23,606 nucleotides of DNA. Origin: CAYPTY01 sp965659005 (GTDB taxonomy: Bacteria > Bacteroidota > Rhodothermia > Balneolales > Balneolaceae). The stretch lies in contig CBFHVG010000111.1 in the NCBI GenBank assembly GCA_965659005.1, positions 1 to 23,606 on the forward strand. Direction: 5' to 3'. Under the pieces are notes generated by a model. That model made no database searches and was not told where the DNA came from. It worked only from the letters and a program-made list of their open reading frames with translations. The position numbers and the translations under genes are program-made. Below are positions 16,861 to 23,606 of this stretch, in pieces; position 1 is the first letter of the stretch, and each line of letters begins with the position of its first letter.

Positions 16861-16900
16861 AGGGCCGATTTTGCTTTAAGAAGTGGAGTCGGCCTTTTTT
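16861..16900 (+). terminator. Rho-independent terminator of hsp20
   Basis: GGCCGA (16863-16868) pairs with TCGGCC (16889-16894), extended by one G-T and one A-T pair outside, with a 20-nt internal loop. A run of six T (16895-16900) follows directly. Confidence 0.85.
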
Positions 16901-16908
16901 AATGTTGG

Positions 16909-16939
16909 TCACAAATTGTAAATACATACAATATTGTGA
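16909..16939. promoter_or_regulatory. Dyad in front of the Do-type protease gene
   Basis: TCACAAATTGTA (16909-16920), a 6-nt spacer and TACAATATTGTGA (16927-16939) form an imperfect dyad whose arms differ by one extra base. Inside the right arm, ACAATATTGT (16928-16937) is itself a perfect palindrome. It lies about 70 nt before the start codon and downstream of the hsp20 terminator, a typical operator position. The regulator is unknown. Confidence 0.5.
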
Positions 16940-17007
16940 TCCCACTACGTTGATTTGTCGTAATTGAATTAACTACAGATAAAACTTTAAAAAAAGCAGG
17001 GACACAA

Positions 17008-18507
17008 ATGAAGCAATCAAAAATGCAGGTAATGGGGTTATTCGTTCTAACTCTCATCATAGTAGCATATCAGTTTGTACCGGTTTCAGAAGGTAATAAA
17101 GCCTCATTATTGAGAAATTATGAGATCAATAATGATGGCGGCGTAAACGTAACTCCAGCAGATAAAAGAACACTTTTTAATCTAAGTGATTTTAATAATG
17201 CGATTGTAGATATCGCTCAGGCAACGAAGCCTACAGTGGTCACAATTACCACAAAATCTACAGTTACCATGAGAAATAATCCGCTCATGGAGTTCTTTGG
17301 CAATCCGAATGGTCAGGGCTCTGAAAGAACTCAGCGTGGTTTGGGATCAGGGGTAATTGTGTCAGAAGATGGGTACATCATCACCAATAATCACGTGATC
17401 GAAGATGCTGATGAAGTGAATGTCATGTTTATTGACGGTGAAGAAATAGAGGCTGAGATTATAGGAGCAGATAGAGAAACAGATATTGCAGTCTTAAAGG
17501 TTGATGTCCGGGATTTACCTTACATAAAGATTGGAAACAGTGAAGAGACCCGTGTAGGTGAATTCGTTCTGGCTATTGGGTCACCATTGGATGAGAATCT
17601 TGCTCACACTGTTTCATTTGGAATAGTATCTGCAAAAGGACGAACAATTGGATTACTACAAGGAAGAGATTACCTGGGTTTTGAAGATTTTATTCAAACC
17701 GATGCAGCTATCAATCCAGGAAATTCAGGTGGCGCACTCATTAATCTCAATGGGGAACTAGTAGGAATTAATTCTGCAATTGCCTCACGTTCAGGTGGTA
17801 ATGATGGCATTGGTTTCTCGATACCTGTAAATCTTGCTGCTAGAATAATGGAAGATCTTATCGAGGACGGTACTGTATCCAGAGGTTTTCTTGGTATTAA
17901 TGGATCCAATGTTGATAGAACATTGGCCTTAGGACTGGGTATTGATGATGTGAGAGGTATTATTATCAGCATGGTTCAGGAAGGAAGTCCTGCCGACAAA
18001 GCTGGTTTGATGGAAGGCGATATCATTACAGCAATTAATGGCGAAGAAGTCAGAGATTATTTCGCTTTCCGTACAGAAGTCGCTGCATATAAACCAGGGG
18101 ATCAAATTAAGCTGGATATCCTCAGAGATGGAGATGCTCAGGTCAAGAAAGTCGAACTTGGAAAACGTCCTGATATGAATGTGGCTGAAGTTCCTGAATC
18201 AGAAGATGAGGTTATGGAAGCTAAACTGGGATTCAATATCGCAGCACTGAATTCTGATATCAGAAGACAGTTAGACTTAGCCGAGAGCGTAGAAGGTGTG
18301 GTAGTGAACCGAATCGAAAATGGAAGTGAAGCTTATGAAAGAGGATTAAGACGTGGTGATATCATTACACAGGTGAGTAGAAGTGATATAGATAACCCCT
18401 ATGATTTTTACGAAGAGATAAAAGAGTTACTTGATAAAAATTCGAAAGTAGCATTAATAACTGTCAAGAGAGGCGATGCTAATGAATACATAGCATTTAG
18501 GCTATAA
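17008..18507 (+). CDS. Do/DegP-family periplasmic serine protease (HtrA type)
   Basis: This is a 499-residue envelope quality-control protease/chaperone that degrades misfolded periplasmic proteins. Residues 8-24 form one hydrophobic segment, a signal peptide or anchor. The trypsin-like domain has the full triad: His129 (ITNNHV), Asp159 (RETDIAVLK) and Ser240 (NPGNSGGAL). Two PDZ domains follow, at about 290-380 (GIIISMVQEGSPADKAGLMEGDIITAI) and 405-495 (VEGVVVNRIENGSEAYERGLRRGDIITQV). This DegP/DegQ-like layout has the usual length, and the extended LA loop is short (MRNNPLMEFFGNPNG). The gene has its own upstream dyad and its own terminator, so it is probably a single-gene transcript between hsp20 and clpB. 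Confidence 0.96.
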   Translation: MKQSKMQVMGLFVLTLIIVAYQFVPVSEGNKASLLRNYEINNDGGVNVTPADKRTLFNLSDFNNAIVDIAQATKPTVVTITTKSTVTMRNNPLMEFFGNPNGQGSERTQRGLGSGVIVSEDGYIITNNHVIEDADEVNVMFIDGEEIEAEIIGADRETDIAVLKVDVRDLPYIKIGNSEETRVGEFVLAIGSPLDENLAHTVSFGIVSAKGRTIGLLQGRDYLGFEDFIQTDAAINPGNSGGALINLNGELVGINSAIASRSGGNDGIGFSIPVNLAARIMEDLIEDGTVSRGFLGINGSNVDRTLALGLGIDDVRGIIISMVQEGSPADKAGLMEGDIITAINGEEVRDYFAFRTEVAAYKPGDQIKLDILRDGDAQVKKVELGKRPDMNVAEVPESEDEVMEAKLGFNIAALNSDIRRQLDLAESVEGVVVNRIENGSEAYERGLRRGDIITQVSRSDIDNPYDFYEEIKELLDKNSKVALITVKRGDANEYIAFRL

Positions 18508-18523
18508 ACCCTCATAAATCGTC

Positions 18524-18556
18524 AAAAACCTCGATTTTACCAATCGGGGTTTTTTT
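18524..18556 (+). terminator. Rho-independent terminator of the Do-type protease gene
   Basis: AACCTCGATT (18527-18536) pairs with AATCGGGGTT (18542-18551) with one T-G wobble and a 5-nt loop. A run of seven T to 18556 follows, and A residues upstream mirror it. Confidence 0.88.
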
Positions 18557-18583
18557 ATGTCAGTAATCCTCTGCAATTATCTT

Positions 18584-18600
18584 TTTGGCATGATTTTGGT
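18584..18600 (+). promoter_or_regulatory. Partial sigma-54-like box upstream of clpB
   Basis: TTTGGCATG (18584-18592) is identical to the -24 part of the hsp20 site. The following TTTTGGT is only a poor -12 half (spacing or bases off by one). It lies 48 nt before the clpB ATG. It may be a weak or diverged RpoN site, or chance. Confidence 0.3.
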
Positions 18601-18640
18601 GTATTAAAGTAGAAATGAGAGAAAACGAAATTACTAAGCT

Positions 18641-21274
18641 ATGAATTTGAATAAATACACATTAAAAGCTCAGGAAGCTGTACAAGCTGCACTAGAGCTG
18701 GCCAATTCAGGTAATAATCAGGCGGTAGAACCTGCTCATGTGTTAAAAGCATTACTCAACGATGAAGGGAATGTAGTTAATAACATTTTAGCAAAACTGG
18801 GTGCTAACACTGCTGTAATTAAAAATAAAACTGATAATCAGTTAAAAACACTGCCTAAAGTTCAGGGTGCTTCTGTTTCAGGACAATATCTGTCAGCACC
18901 TGCAAAATCACTTTTTGATACTACTCAAAAGGCGGCAAGTGAACTTGGTGATGAATATATCTCATCGGAACACCTCCTAATCGGAATAACTGAAGGTGGG
19001 GATGAAACTGCCAAGATTCTTAAAGACCAGGGAGTTTCAAAAGAGACTATTACAAAGGTTTTGGCTGATGTCAGGGGTGGACAGAAAGTTGACGATCCAA
19101 ATGCTGAAAGCCGTTTCAATGCCCTTGAGAAGTATGCTCGAGACCTTAACGAATTTGCAGAAAGGAATAAGCTTGACCCAGTGATCGGAAGAGATTCCGA
19201 AATCAGAAGAGTGATGCAGATCTTAACCCGAAGAACTAAAAACAATCCGGTTTTAATTGGCGAGCCCGGAGTAGGTAAAACGGCTATTGCAGAAGGCCTG
19301 GCGCTAAGAATAGTTCGCGGAGATGTTCCTGAGGGCTTAAAATCGAAGAGAGTTGTTGCACTTGATATGGGAGCACTTGTTGCAGGCACCAAGTTTAGAG
19401 GTGAATTTGAAGAACGCTTAAAGGCTGTAATTAAGGAAGTAACTGAATCAGATGGTGATATCATTTTATTCATTGATGAGATTCACACATTGGTAGGAGC
19501 TGGAGCTACAGATGGTGCCATGGATGCTGCTAATATTCTGAAACCAGCATTGGCAAGAGGTGAAATGCATGCAATAGGTGCAACAACACTTGATGAATAC
19601 AGAAAGTATATTGAGAAGGATAAAGCTCTGGAACGACGTCTTCAAACCGTTGTGATCGCAGAACCATCTGTGGAGGATACCATATCCATTCTTCGCGGCT
19701 TGCAAGAAAGATATGAAGTTCATCATGGTGTCAGAATTACGGATGGTGCTATCGTATCAGCAGCTGAATTGTCTCATAGATATATAGCAGACCGTTTCCT
19801 GCCAGACAAAGCCATTGATTTGATTGATGAAGCAGCTTCAAGATTAAGGCTTCAAATTGATTCTCTACCAGAAGAGCTGGATAATATTGAAAGACAAATT
19901 CGCCAGCTTGAAATTGAAAGGGAAGCACTAAAGCGCGAAAAAGATGAAAATAAGCTAAAAAGCATAGAAAAAGAGCTGGCAGATCTTGAGGAAGAGCGTA
20001 AAACAATGCGCATTCAGTGGGAACAGGAGAGAGACCTTATTCAGAAGGTTCAGGAGCTTAAGCTTGCCATAGAAACTACCAGAAACGAAGCTGATAAAGC
20101 TGAAAGGTCCGGTAATTATGAAAAGGTTGCAGAGCTTCGCTACGGTACCATAACTCAACTTGAAAAAGATCTGGAAGATGCTAAAGAAAGTATTTCAGAT
20201 ATGCAGAATGGTAAAGCCATGCTGAAAGAAGAGGTCGAGTCAGAAGATATTGCAGATATCGTTGCTCGGTGGACAGGCATTCCAGTTACCCGAATGCTGC
20301 AAAGCGAAAGACAAAAATTACTTTTACTGGAAGAAGAACTTCATAAAAGAGTAATTGGTCAGGATATGGCTATTGAAGCCGTATCGAATGCTGTTCGTCG
20401 TTCACGAGCAGGTTTACAGGATGAATCTAAGCCTATTGGTTCTTTTATATTCCTGGGTTCAACCGGTGTTGGTAAAACGGAATTGGCGCGGTCCTTAGCT
20501 GAGTTTTTATTCAATGATGAACATGCCATGATTCGAATCGATATGAGTGAATACATGGAAAAACACAGTGTGAGCCGATTGATCGGGGCGCCTCCAGGGT
20601 ATGTTGGTTATGATGAAGGTGGTCAACTAACGGAAGCAGCTCGTAGACATCCTTATTCTGTTATCCTTCTTGATGAAATCGAAAAAGCACATCCTGATGT
20701 GTTTAATATTCTTCTACAGGTTCTAGATGAGGGTCGGTTAACTGATAACAAGGGTGTGACTGTTGATTTTAAGAACACCATTATCATCATGACTTCAAAT
20801 ATTGGTTCACATATGATTGTGAATGAAATGGAAAAATCAGGTGGAGAGATCAATGAAGAACAATATGCTGATCTCCAATTAAAGCTAATGGATCAACTAA
20901 AGGCTACAATCAGACCTGAGTTTCTGAATCGAATTGATGATATGATTGTATTCCATCCTCTTGGAAAAGAGCACATTCGCAATATTGTGAATATTCAGCT
21001 TAGAGACGTGGATCGTTTGCTCGCAAAAAATAGAATAAAACTAAGCCTGTCTGATAATGTTAAGGACTGGCTTGCTGAACGTGGTTATGATCCCGTATTT
21101 GGAGCTCGTCCTTTGAAAAGAATAATTCAGCAGAACATCACTAATAAGCTAGCCACCATGCTTATCAGCAGGGATTCTGATGGTCCTATTCATTATGAAG
21201 CTATTTTAAAAGGGGACAACATCAATTTTGCTGAGGTAGTAGATGATGTTGAGGAGTGGGCAGAGGAAGCCTAA
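18641..21274 (+). CDS. clpB: ATP-dependent disaggregase ClpB
   Basis: This is an 877-residue hexameric AAA+ unfoldase that, with DnaK, pulls proteins out of aggregates. The N-terminal Clp repeat domain occupies residues 1-145. AAA module 1 has Walker A GEPGVGKT at 207-214 and Walker B ILFIDEIH near 277. A long charged coiled-coil (the ClpB-specific M domain) spans roughly 405-525. AAA module 2 has GSTGVGKT at 606-613 and VILLDEIEKAHP. The C-terminal D2-small domain ends GARPLKRIIQQ. No ClpP-binding IGF loop is seen, consistent with ClpB and not ClpA. It follows the hsp20 and Do-protease genes in one direction but behind its own promoter region and terminator. Hsp20 holdase and ClpB are functional partners. 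Confidence 0.98.
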   Translation: MNLNKYTLKAQEAVQAALELANSGNNQAVEPAHVLKALLNDEGNVVNNILAKLGANTAVIKNKTDNQLKTLPKVQGASVSGQYLSAPAKSLFDTTQKAASELGDEYISSEHLLIGITEGGDETAKILKDQGVSKETITKVLADVRGGQKVDDPNAESRFNALEKYARDLNEFAERNKLDPVIGRDSEIRRVMQILTRRTKNNPVLIGEPGVGKTAIAEGLALRIVRGDVPEGLKSKRVVALDMGALVAGTKFRGEFEERLKAVIKEVTESDGDIILFIDEIHTLVGAGATDGAMDAANILKPALARGEMHAIGATTLDEYRKYIEKDKALERRLQTVVIAEPSVEDTISILRGLQERYEVHHGVRITDGAIVSAAELSHRYIADRFLPDKAIDLIDEAASRLRLQIDSLPEELDNIERQIRQLEIEREALKREKDENKLKSIEKELADLEEERKTMRIQWEQERDLIQKVQELKLAIETTRNEADKAERSGNYEKVAELRYGTITQLEKDLEDAKESISDMQNGKAMLKEEVESEDIADIVARWTGIPVTRMLQSERQKLLLLEEELHKRVIGQDMAIEAVSNAVRRSRAGLQDESKPIGSFIFLGSTGVGKTELARSLAEFLFNDEHAMIRIDMSEYMEKHSVSRLIGAPPGYVGYDEGGQLTEAARRHPYSVILLDEIEKAHPDVFNILLQVLDEGRLTDNKGVTVDFKNTIIIMTSNIGSHMIVNEMEKSGGEINEEQYADLQLKLMDQLKATIRPEFLNRIDDMIVFHPLGKEHIRNIVNIQLRDVDRLLAKNRIKLSLSDNVKDWLAERGYDPVFGARPLKRIIQQNITNKLATMLISRDSDGPIHYEAILKGDNINFAEVVDDVEEWAEEA

Positions 21275-21306
21275 AACAAAAAAGGGCAGAAATAACTGCC
21301 CTTTTT
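21275..21306. terminator. Bidirectional terminator between clpB and mscS-type gene
   Basis: AAAGGGCAG (21281-21289) pairs with CTGCCCTTT (21296-21304) around a 6-nt loop. T-runs follow on both strands (TTTTT on the plus strand, TTTTTTGTTTT on the minus). It lies between two converging stop codons and can end both transcripts. Confidence 0.9.
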
Positions 21307-21318
21307 AATTTATTCGAA

Positions 21319-22140
21319 TCAATCAGTTTTATGTAAATGTATGTCCATTTGAGGATATGGAATGTTTAAGCTGTGTTTTTCAAATTCCTCATAGACTTTC
21401 TTATTCATATCAAAGTGTACATCCCAGTAGTCTTCTGCATTTACCCAGGCGCGTACCACAAAATTAACAGAGCTATCAGCTAATCCGGAAAGTGCAACAA
21501 AGGCTTCTGGATCTTTTAGGATTCGATCGTCGGCATCACATAGATCTTTTAGAAGTTTGATAGCTGTATCAGCATTATCACCATAGCCTATACCAAAAGT
21601 CCAATCAACTCGTCTGGTTGGTTGAGTTGAAAAATTGGTCATATTACTACTGGACATTCCACCATTTGGAAGGATGATGGTTTTATTGTCAGGGGTAGTT
21701 AGGATAGTATTAAAAATCTGGATTTCTTTTACAGTTCCCATATAACCTTGAGCTTCAATAAAGTCACCAACTTTATAGGGATTAAAAAGGAGTATAATTA
21801 CACTTCCAGCAAAATTTTGAAGAGTGCCAGATAAAGCCATACCAACTGCAAGTCCGGCAGCACCTAAGATGGCAATGAAAGAAGTCATTTCTATTCCAAT
21901 CATACCAAGAACAGAAATGTACAAGAGTACTCTTAAGGTTGCTTTGAAGATGCCTTTAAGGAAAGGGCCTAGCGTGCTATCAGTGTATTTGTTATCTAAT
22001 ACCTTTCCGAAACCCTTAGTAGCCATTTTGATAAACCATGAACCTATTAGAAGTACTACAATAGCACCTAATAATTTGGGTCCATATTCAACGACCATTG
22101 CTACAAGCTGGTCATAAATATTTCCGTAATCGAATTCCAT
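21319..22140 (-). CDS. MscS-family small-conductance mechanosensitive channel
   Basis: This is a 273-residue inner-membrane channel that opens under membrane tension to release osmolytes on hypo-osmotic shock. Three hydrophobic helices are seen at about residues 22-40, 68-88 and 92-115. The pore-lining TM3 has the Gly/Ala-rich packing of MscS (AILGAAGLAVGMALSGTLQNFAGSVIILLF). The beta domain follows, with NPYKVGDFIE, GTVKEIQIFNTIL and TPDNKTIILPNG, as in the E. coli protein. Length is close to the 286 residues of E. coli MscS, so it is the minimal form. Its start lies 50 nt after a terminator for the upstream gene, so it should have its own promoter. Confidence 0.96.
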   Translation of the reverse strand: MEFDYGNIYDQLVAMVVEYGPKLLGAIVVLLIGSWFIKMATKGFGKVLDNKYTDSTLGPFLKGIFKATLRVLLYISVLGMIGIEMTSFIAILGAAGLAVGMALSGTLQNFAGSVIILLFNPYKVGDFIEAQGYMGTVKEIQIFNTILTTPDNKTIILPNGGMSSSNMTNFSTQPTRRVDWTFGIGYGDNADTAIKLLKDLCDADDRILKDPEAFVALSGLADSSVNFVVRAWVNAEDYWDVHFDMNKKVYEEFEKHSLNIPYPQMDIHLHKTD

Positions 22141-22180
22141 TCTGTTTTCTATTGGTTATGTGTAGATTTTGCTTAAACAC

Positions 22181-22217
22181 AAAATAAAAAAAAGGTGAAG
22201 AATCAACTTCACCTTTT
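22181..22217 (-). terminator. Rho-independent terminator of the thioredoxin-fold gene
   Basis: AAAAGGTGAAG (22190-22200) pairs with CTTCACCTTTT (22207-22217) around a 6-nt loop. Reading leftwards, the stem is followed by TTTTTTTATTTT. It lies 25 nt past the stop of the upstream gene. Confidence 0.88.
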
Positions 22218-22241
22218 CTAATACTGAGTACTTATGCTTTC

Positions 22242-22778
22242 TTATCTTTTGCTCTTAGTCTCAATCTCTATCCACTTTCGAAAATATTTGTAACCGGATT
22301 TTGAATCCCCTCGGTCAGATGCGAGTAGTTCACCAGTAGGTGAATAGACTTCTATATGAGGTGTAGTATCCACATCATATTCAGTGAACATGTCCTCAAG
22401 AAATCTCCTTTCATGTTCTTTTATAGACTGGTTGTCATTATTAATAGTGGATGGATTTAATTGAATGTTCAGTCTATAAATAGCTACATCATTTCTTGCT
22501 TCTACAAAATCATTTAGCCCATTTTGAATTTCACTACATCTCTCACAATCAGGAGAAGTAATAAATACTACAGTGTAGGACCCGTTAATTGAGAGGTCCT
22601 CGAATTTCTTATTCTGGCGGTACATCCACTTCCAGTTCTCAGTTCTAAGTGGTTTGGAAACAATAGAAGCAGAGTCTGGAGTACGGAAAGTACTGATGAA
22701 TGACATCACTTCGCTTTGGTTTTCCCAACCGAAGTAAGCACCAACCGTAAGTAGTGTAATCAGTATTATTTTTTTCAT
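22242..22778 (-). CDS. Membrane-anchored or exported thioredoxin-fold protein
   Basis: This is a 178-residue protein. Residues 1-17 (MKKIILITLLTVGAYFG) form a signal peptide or N-terminal anchor. A thioredoxin-like domain starts near residue 65: a beta strand (YTVVFITS), the CERC motif (Cys78, Cys81), a helix with NGLNDF, and the TTPHIEVY segment with the expected cis-proline before the strand. The active-site CERC differs from the CGPC of thioredoxin and the CPYC of glutaredoxin, so whether it reduces, oxidises or carries disulfides cannot be told. It would act outside the cytoplasm. It is apparently monocistronic, with a terminator behind it and a 156-nt gap upstream. Confidence 0.85.
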   Translation of the reverse strand: MKKIILITLLTVGAYFGWENQSEVMSFISTFRTPDSASIVSKPLRTENWKWMYRQNKKFEDLSINGSYTVVFITSPDCERCSEIQNGLNDFVEARNDVAIYRLNIQLNPSTINNDNQSIKEHERRFLEDMFTEYDVDTTPHIEVYSPTGELLASDRGDSKSGYKYFRKWIEIETKSKR

Positions 22779-22840
22779 GACTCTAATCGTTTTTCTCTTT
22801 GTAATAAACTTATGGAGAAAAACAGAAAAGCAACTTTAAT

Positions 22841-22854
22841 CTTTCTTAAGAAAG
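22841..22854. promoter_or_regulatory. Perfect 14-bp palindrome upstream of the thioredoxin-fold gene
   Basis: CTTTCTTAAGAAAG is a perfect palindrome lying 63 nt before the start codon of the leftward gene. This is a plausible operator position, but the sequence is low-complexity and AT-rich, so chance is possible. I see nothing else convincing in the 156-nt gap. Confidence 0.3.
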
Positions 22855-22934
22855 TATCTAAATGAGCTGGAAAGGCCGTTTTACGGTTAGAATATTTTTA
22901 AAAATTGAAGCAGTCTTAAAAAAATATTGAAAAT

Positions 22935-23189
22935 CTAATCCACTTGGCTGTAAGCATTTAGGAAATCCAGCACCTTGTTTTCAGGCATTTCACAGGGTTT
23001 TAAATAAGGTGTGCTGGTTTTATAATAGTTGAATGATATGAATTCATTTCCACCGAGCTCTTCGGCAAACACTTTTATGCTTTTACCCTTATTAAAATCT
23101 GACTTACGAATACCGAATTTGACCCCATGAATGTTTTTTTCAGAATAGCCTATTGGGATAACATCAATGATAGGTTCAATATCTTTCAA
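22935..23189 (-). CDS. Small conserved protein of unknown function
   Basis: This is an 84-residue soluble protein with the pattern IPIGYSEKNIHGVKFGIRKSDFNKGKS, then IKVFAEELGGNEFISFNYY and KPCEMPENKVLDFL. From memory, similar short proteins in Bacteroidota and relatives share GYSE, ELGGNxFIS and the KPCEMPE box, and databases sometimes label them methionine sulfoxide reductase. No catalytic motif of that enzyme family (such as GCFW) is present, so I do not adopt the name. It starts 5 nt after the VOC-protein stop, so the two are probably translated from one transcript. Confidence 0.8.
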   Translation of the reverse strand: MKDIEPIIDVIPIGYSEKNIHGVKFGIRKSDFNKGKSIKVFAEELGGNEFISFNYYKTSTPYLKPCEMPENKVLDFLNAYSQVD

Positions 23190-23194
23190 AGGTA

Positions 23195-23606
23195 TTAACC
23201 CATTTTATTGACTTCATCATCTGAGCCCATCGATTCATAGACGTCATCAACTGGTTCCCATAATTCAATCTTCAAACCGTCAGGATCCATGATCCAGGCA
23301 AATTTCCCATATTCAAAACTCTCAATTTCACCAATTACTTCGACACCATCGGATTTTAATTCTTCAATCAAGGCCACAAGATCGTGGACTCTATAATTAA
23401 TCATAAAATCCTTCTTGCTGGGCTCGTAATAATCACTATTCTCATCAAAAACGCTCCACGCTGTAAATCCTTTTGAATCGGGCGAATCGGCTTTTCTCCA
23501 TTCGAAAGTTCCACCATAAGGCCTGCTTTTAATACCAAGATGCTTTTGATACCAGCTTTTTGAGCCATTTGGATCAGCTGATTTGAAGAATACTCCCCCT
23601 ATACCG
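23195..23606 (-). CDS. VOC-fold (glyoxalase/bleomycin-resistance-like) protein, 5' end outside window
   Basis: The frame is open through the window edge; about 136 residues are visible. The start at 23404 is an internal methionine, because upstream residues continue the fold (GIGGVFFKSADPNGSKSWYQKHLGI and GGTFEWRKA). This is the typical first VOC repeat, with the WYQKHLG helix. The second repeat has INYRVHDLVALIEELKSDGVEVIGEIESFEYGKFAWIMDPDGLKIELWEP, the usual DPDGxxIELWEP ending. The VOC Glu in IELWEP is a likely metal ligand. Substrates in this superfamily vary widely, so no specific reaction is assigned. Confidence 0.9.
   Translation of the reverse strand, partial: GIGGVFFKSADPNGSKSWYQKHLGIKSRPYGGTFEWRKADSPDSKGFTAWSVFDENSDYYEPSKKDFMINYRVHDLVALIEELKSDGVEVIGEIESFEYGKFAWIMDPDGLKIELWEPVDDVYESMGSDDEVNKMG

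Noticed and set aside
18925..19473. 182-codon open frame antisense to clpB
   Set aside because: It is a shadow of the clpB coding sequence: low-complexity Ser/Pro/Leu-rich product, no family motif, and clpB is intact on the other strand.
23195..23404. Separate 69-residue protein starting at 23404
   Set aside because: The frame continues upstream with clear VOC-fold sequence to the window edge, so the ATG is internal.
1..23606. CRISPR arrays, insertion sequences, prophage genes, tRNA or rRNA genes
   Set aside because: No spaced repeats, transposase or integrase motifs, cloverleaf sequences or rRNA segments were seen on either strand.

Overview
The window looks like a chromosomal segment from a member of the Bacteroidota/FCB group, probably Balneolota-like. 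The reasons are AT-rich DNA, separate secD and secF genes, a plant-type (class II) DAHP synthase, and a large class-III cyclase gene preceded by a receiver domain. The phylum is inferred from gene content and style, not from a marker gene. I see no phage, insertion sequence, CRISPR array, tRNA or rRNA. Most genes are housekeeping, plus one accessory carbohydrate locus.

Region 1 (1-5636, + strand): the 3' end of a GH47 alpha-mannosidase gene runs into a glycosylasparaginase and then a sodium/solute symporter, with stop/start overlaps TAATG and TAGTG. A small membrane protein follows 3 nt later. The three recognised functions read as a pathway for trimming eukaryote-type N-glycans, cutting the GlcNAc-Asn link and importing a product. 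Behind it lie an exported TPR protein of unknown function and a SnoaL-like protein, whose end overlaps purA tail to tail.

Region 2 (5622-13607, - strand): uvrA, a small exported unknown protein, secD, secF and a STAS-domain protein lie close together in one direction and probably form one transcript. A hairpin plus T-run ends it, just upstream of purA.

Region 3 (13699-14699, - strand): a receiver-adenylate cyclase pseudogene. It carries two separate single-base frameshifts and an in-frame loss of about half the receiver domain.

Region 4 (14844-21306, + strand): class II DAHP synthase, then a protein-quality-control group of hsp20, a Do/HtrA-type periplasmic protease and clpB. Each of these three has its own terminator and upstream control region. 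The hsp20 upstream region has a near-consensus sigma-54 (-24/-12) site and an inverted repeat with 9-9-9 geometry. The protease gene has a long dyad upstream. clpB carries a similar -24-like box.

Region 5 (21319-23606, - strand): an MscS channel, a membrane-anchored thioredoxin-fold protein, a small conserved unknown, and a VOC-fold protein cut off by the window edge.

I did not find an obviously new multi-gene defence or mobile system. The most interesting items are the N-glycan locus, the decayed cyclase and the control regions of the three chaperone/protease genes.
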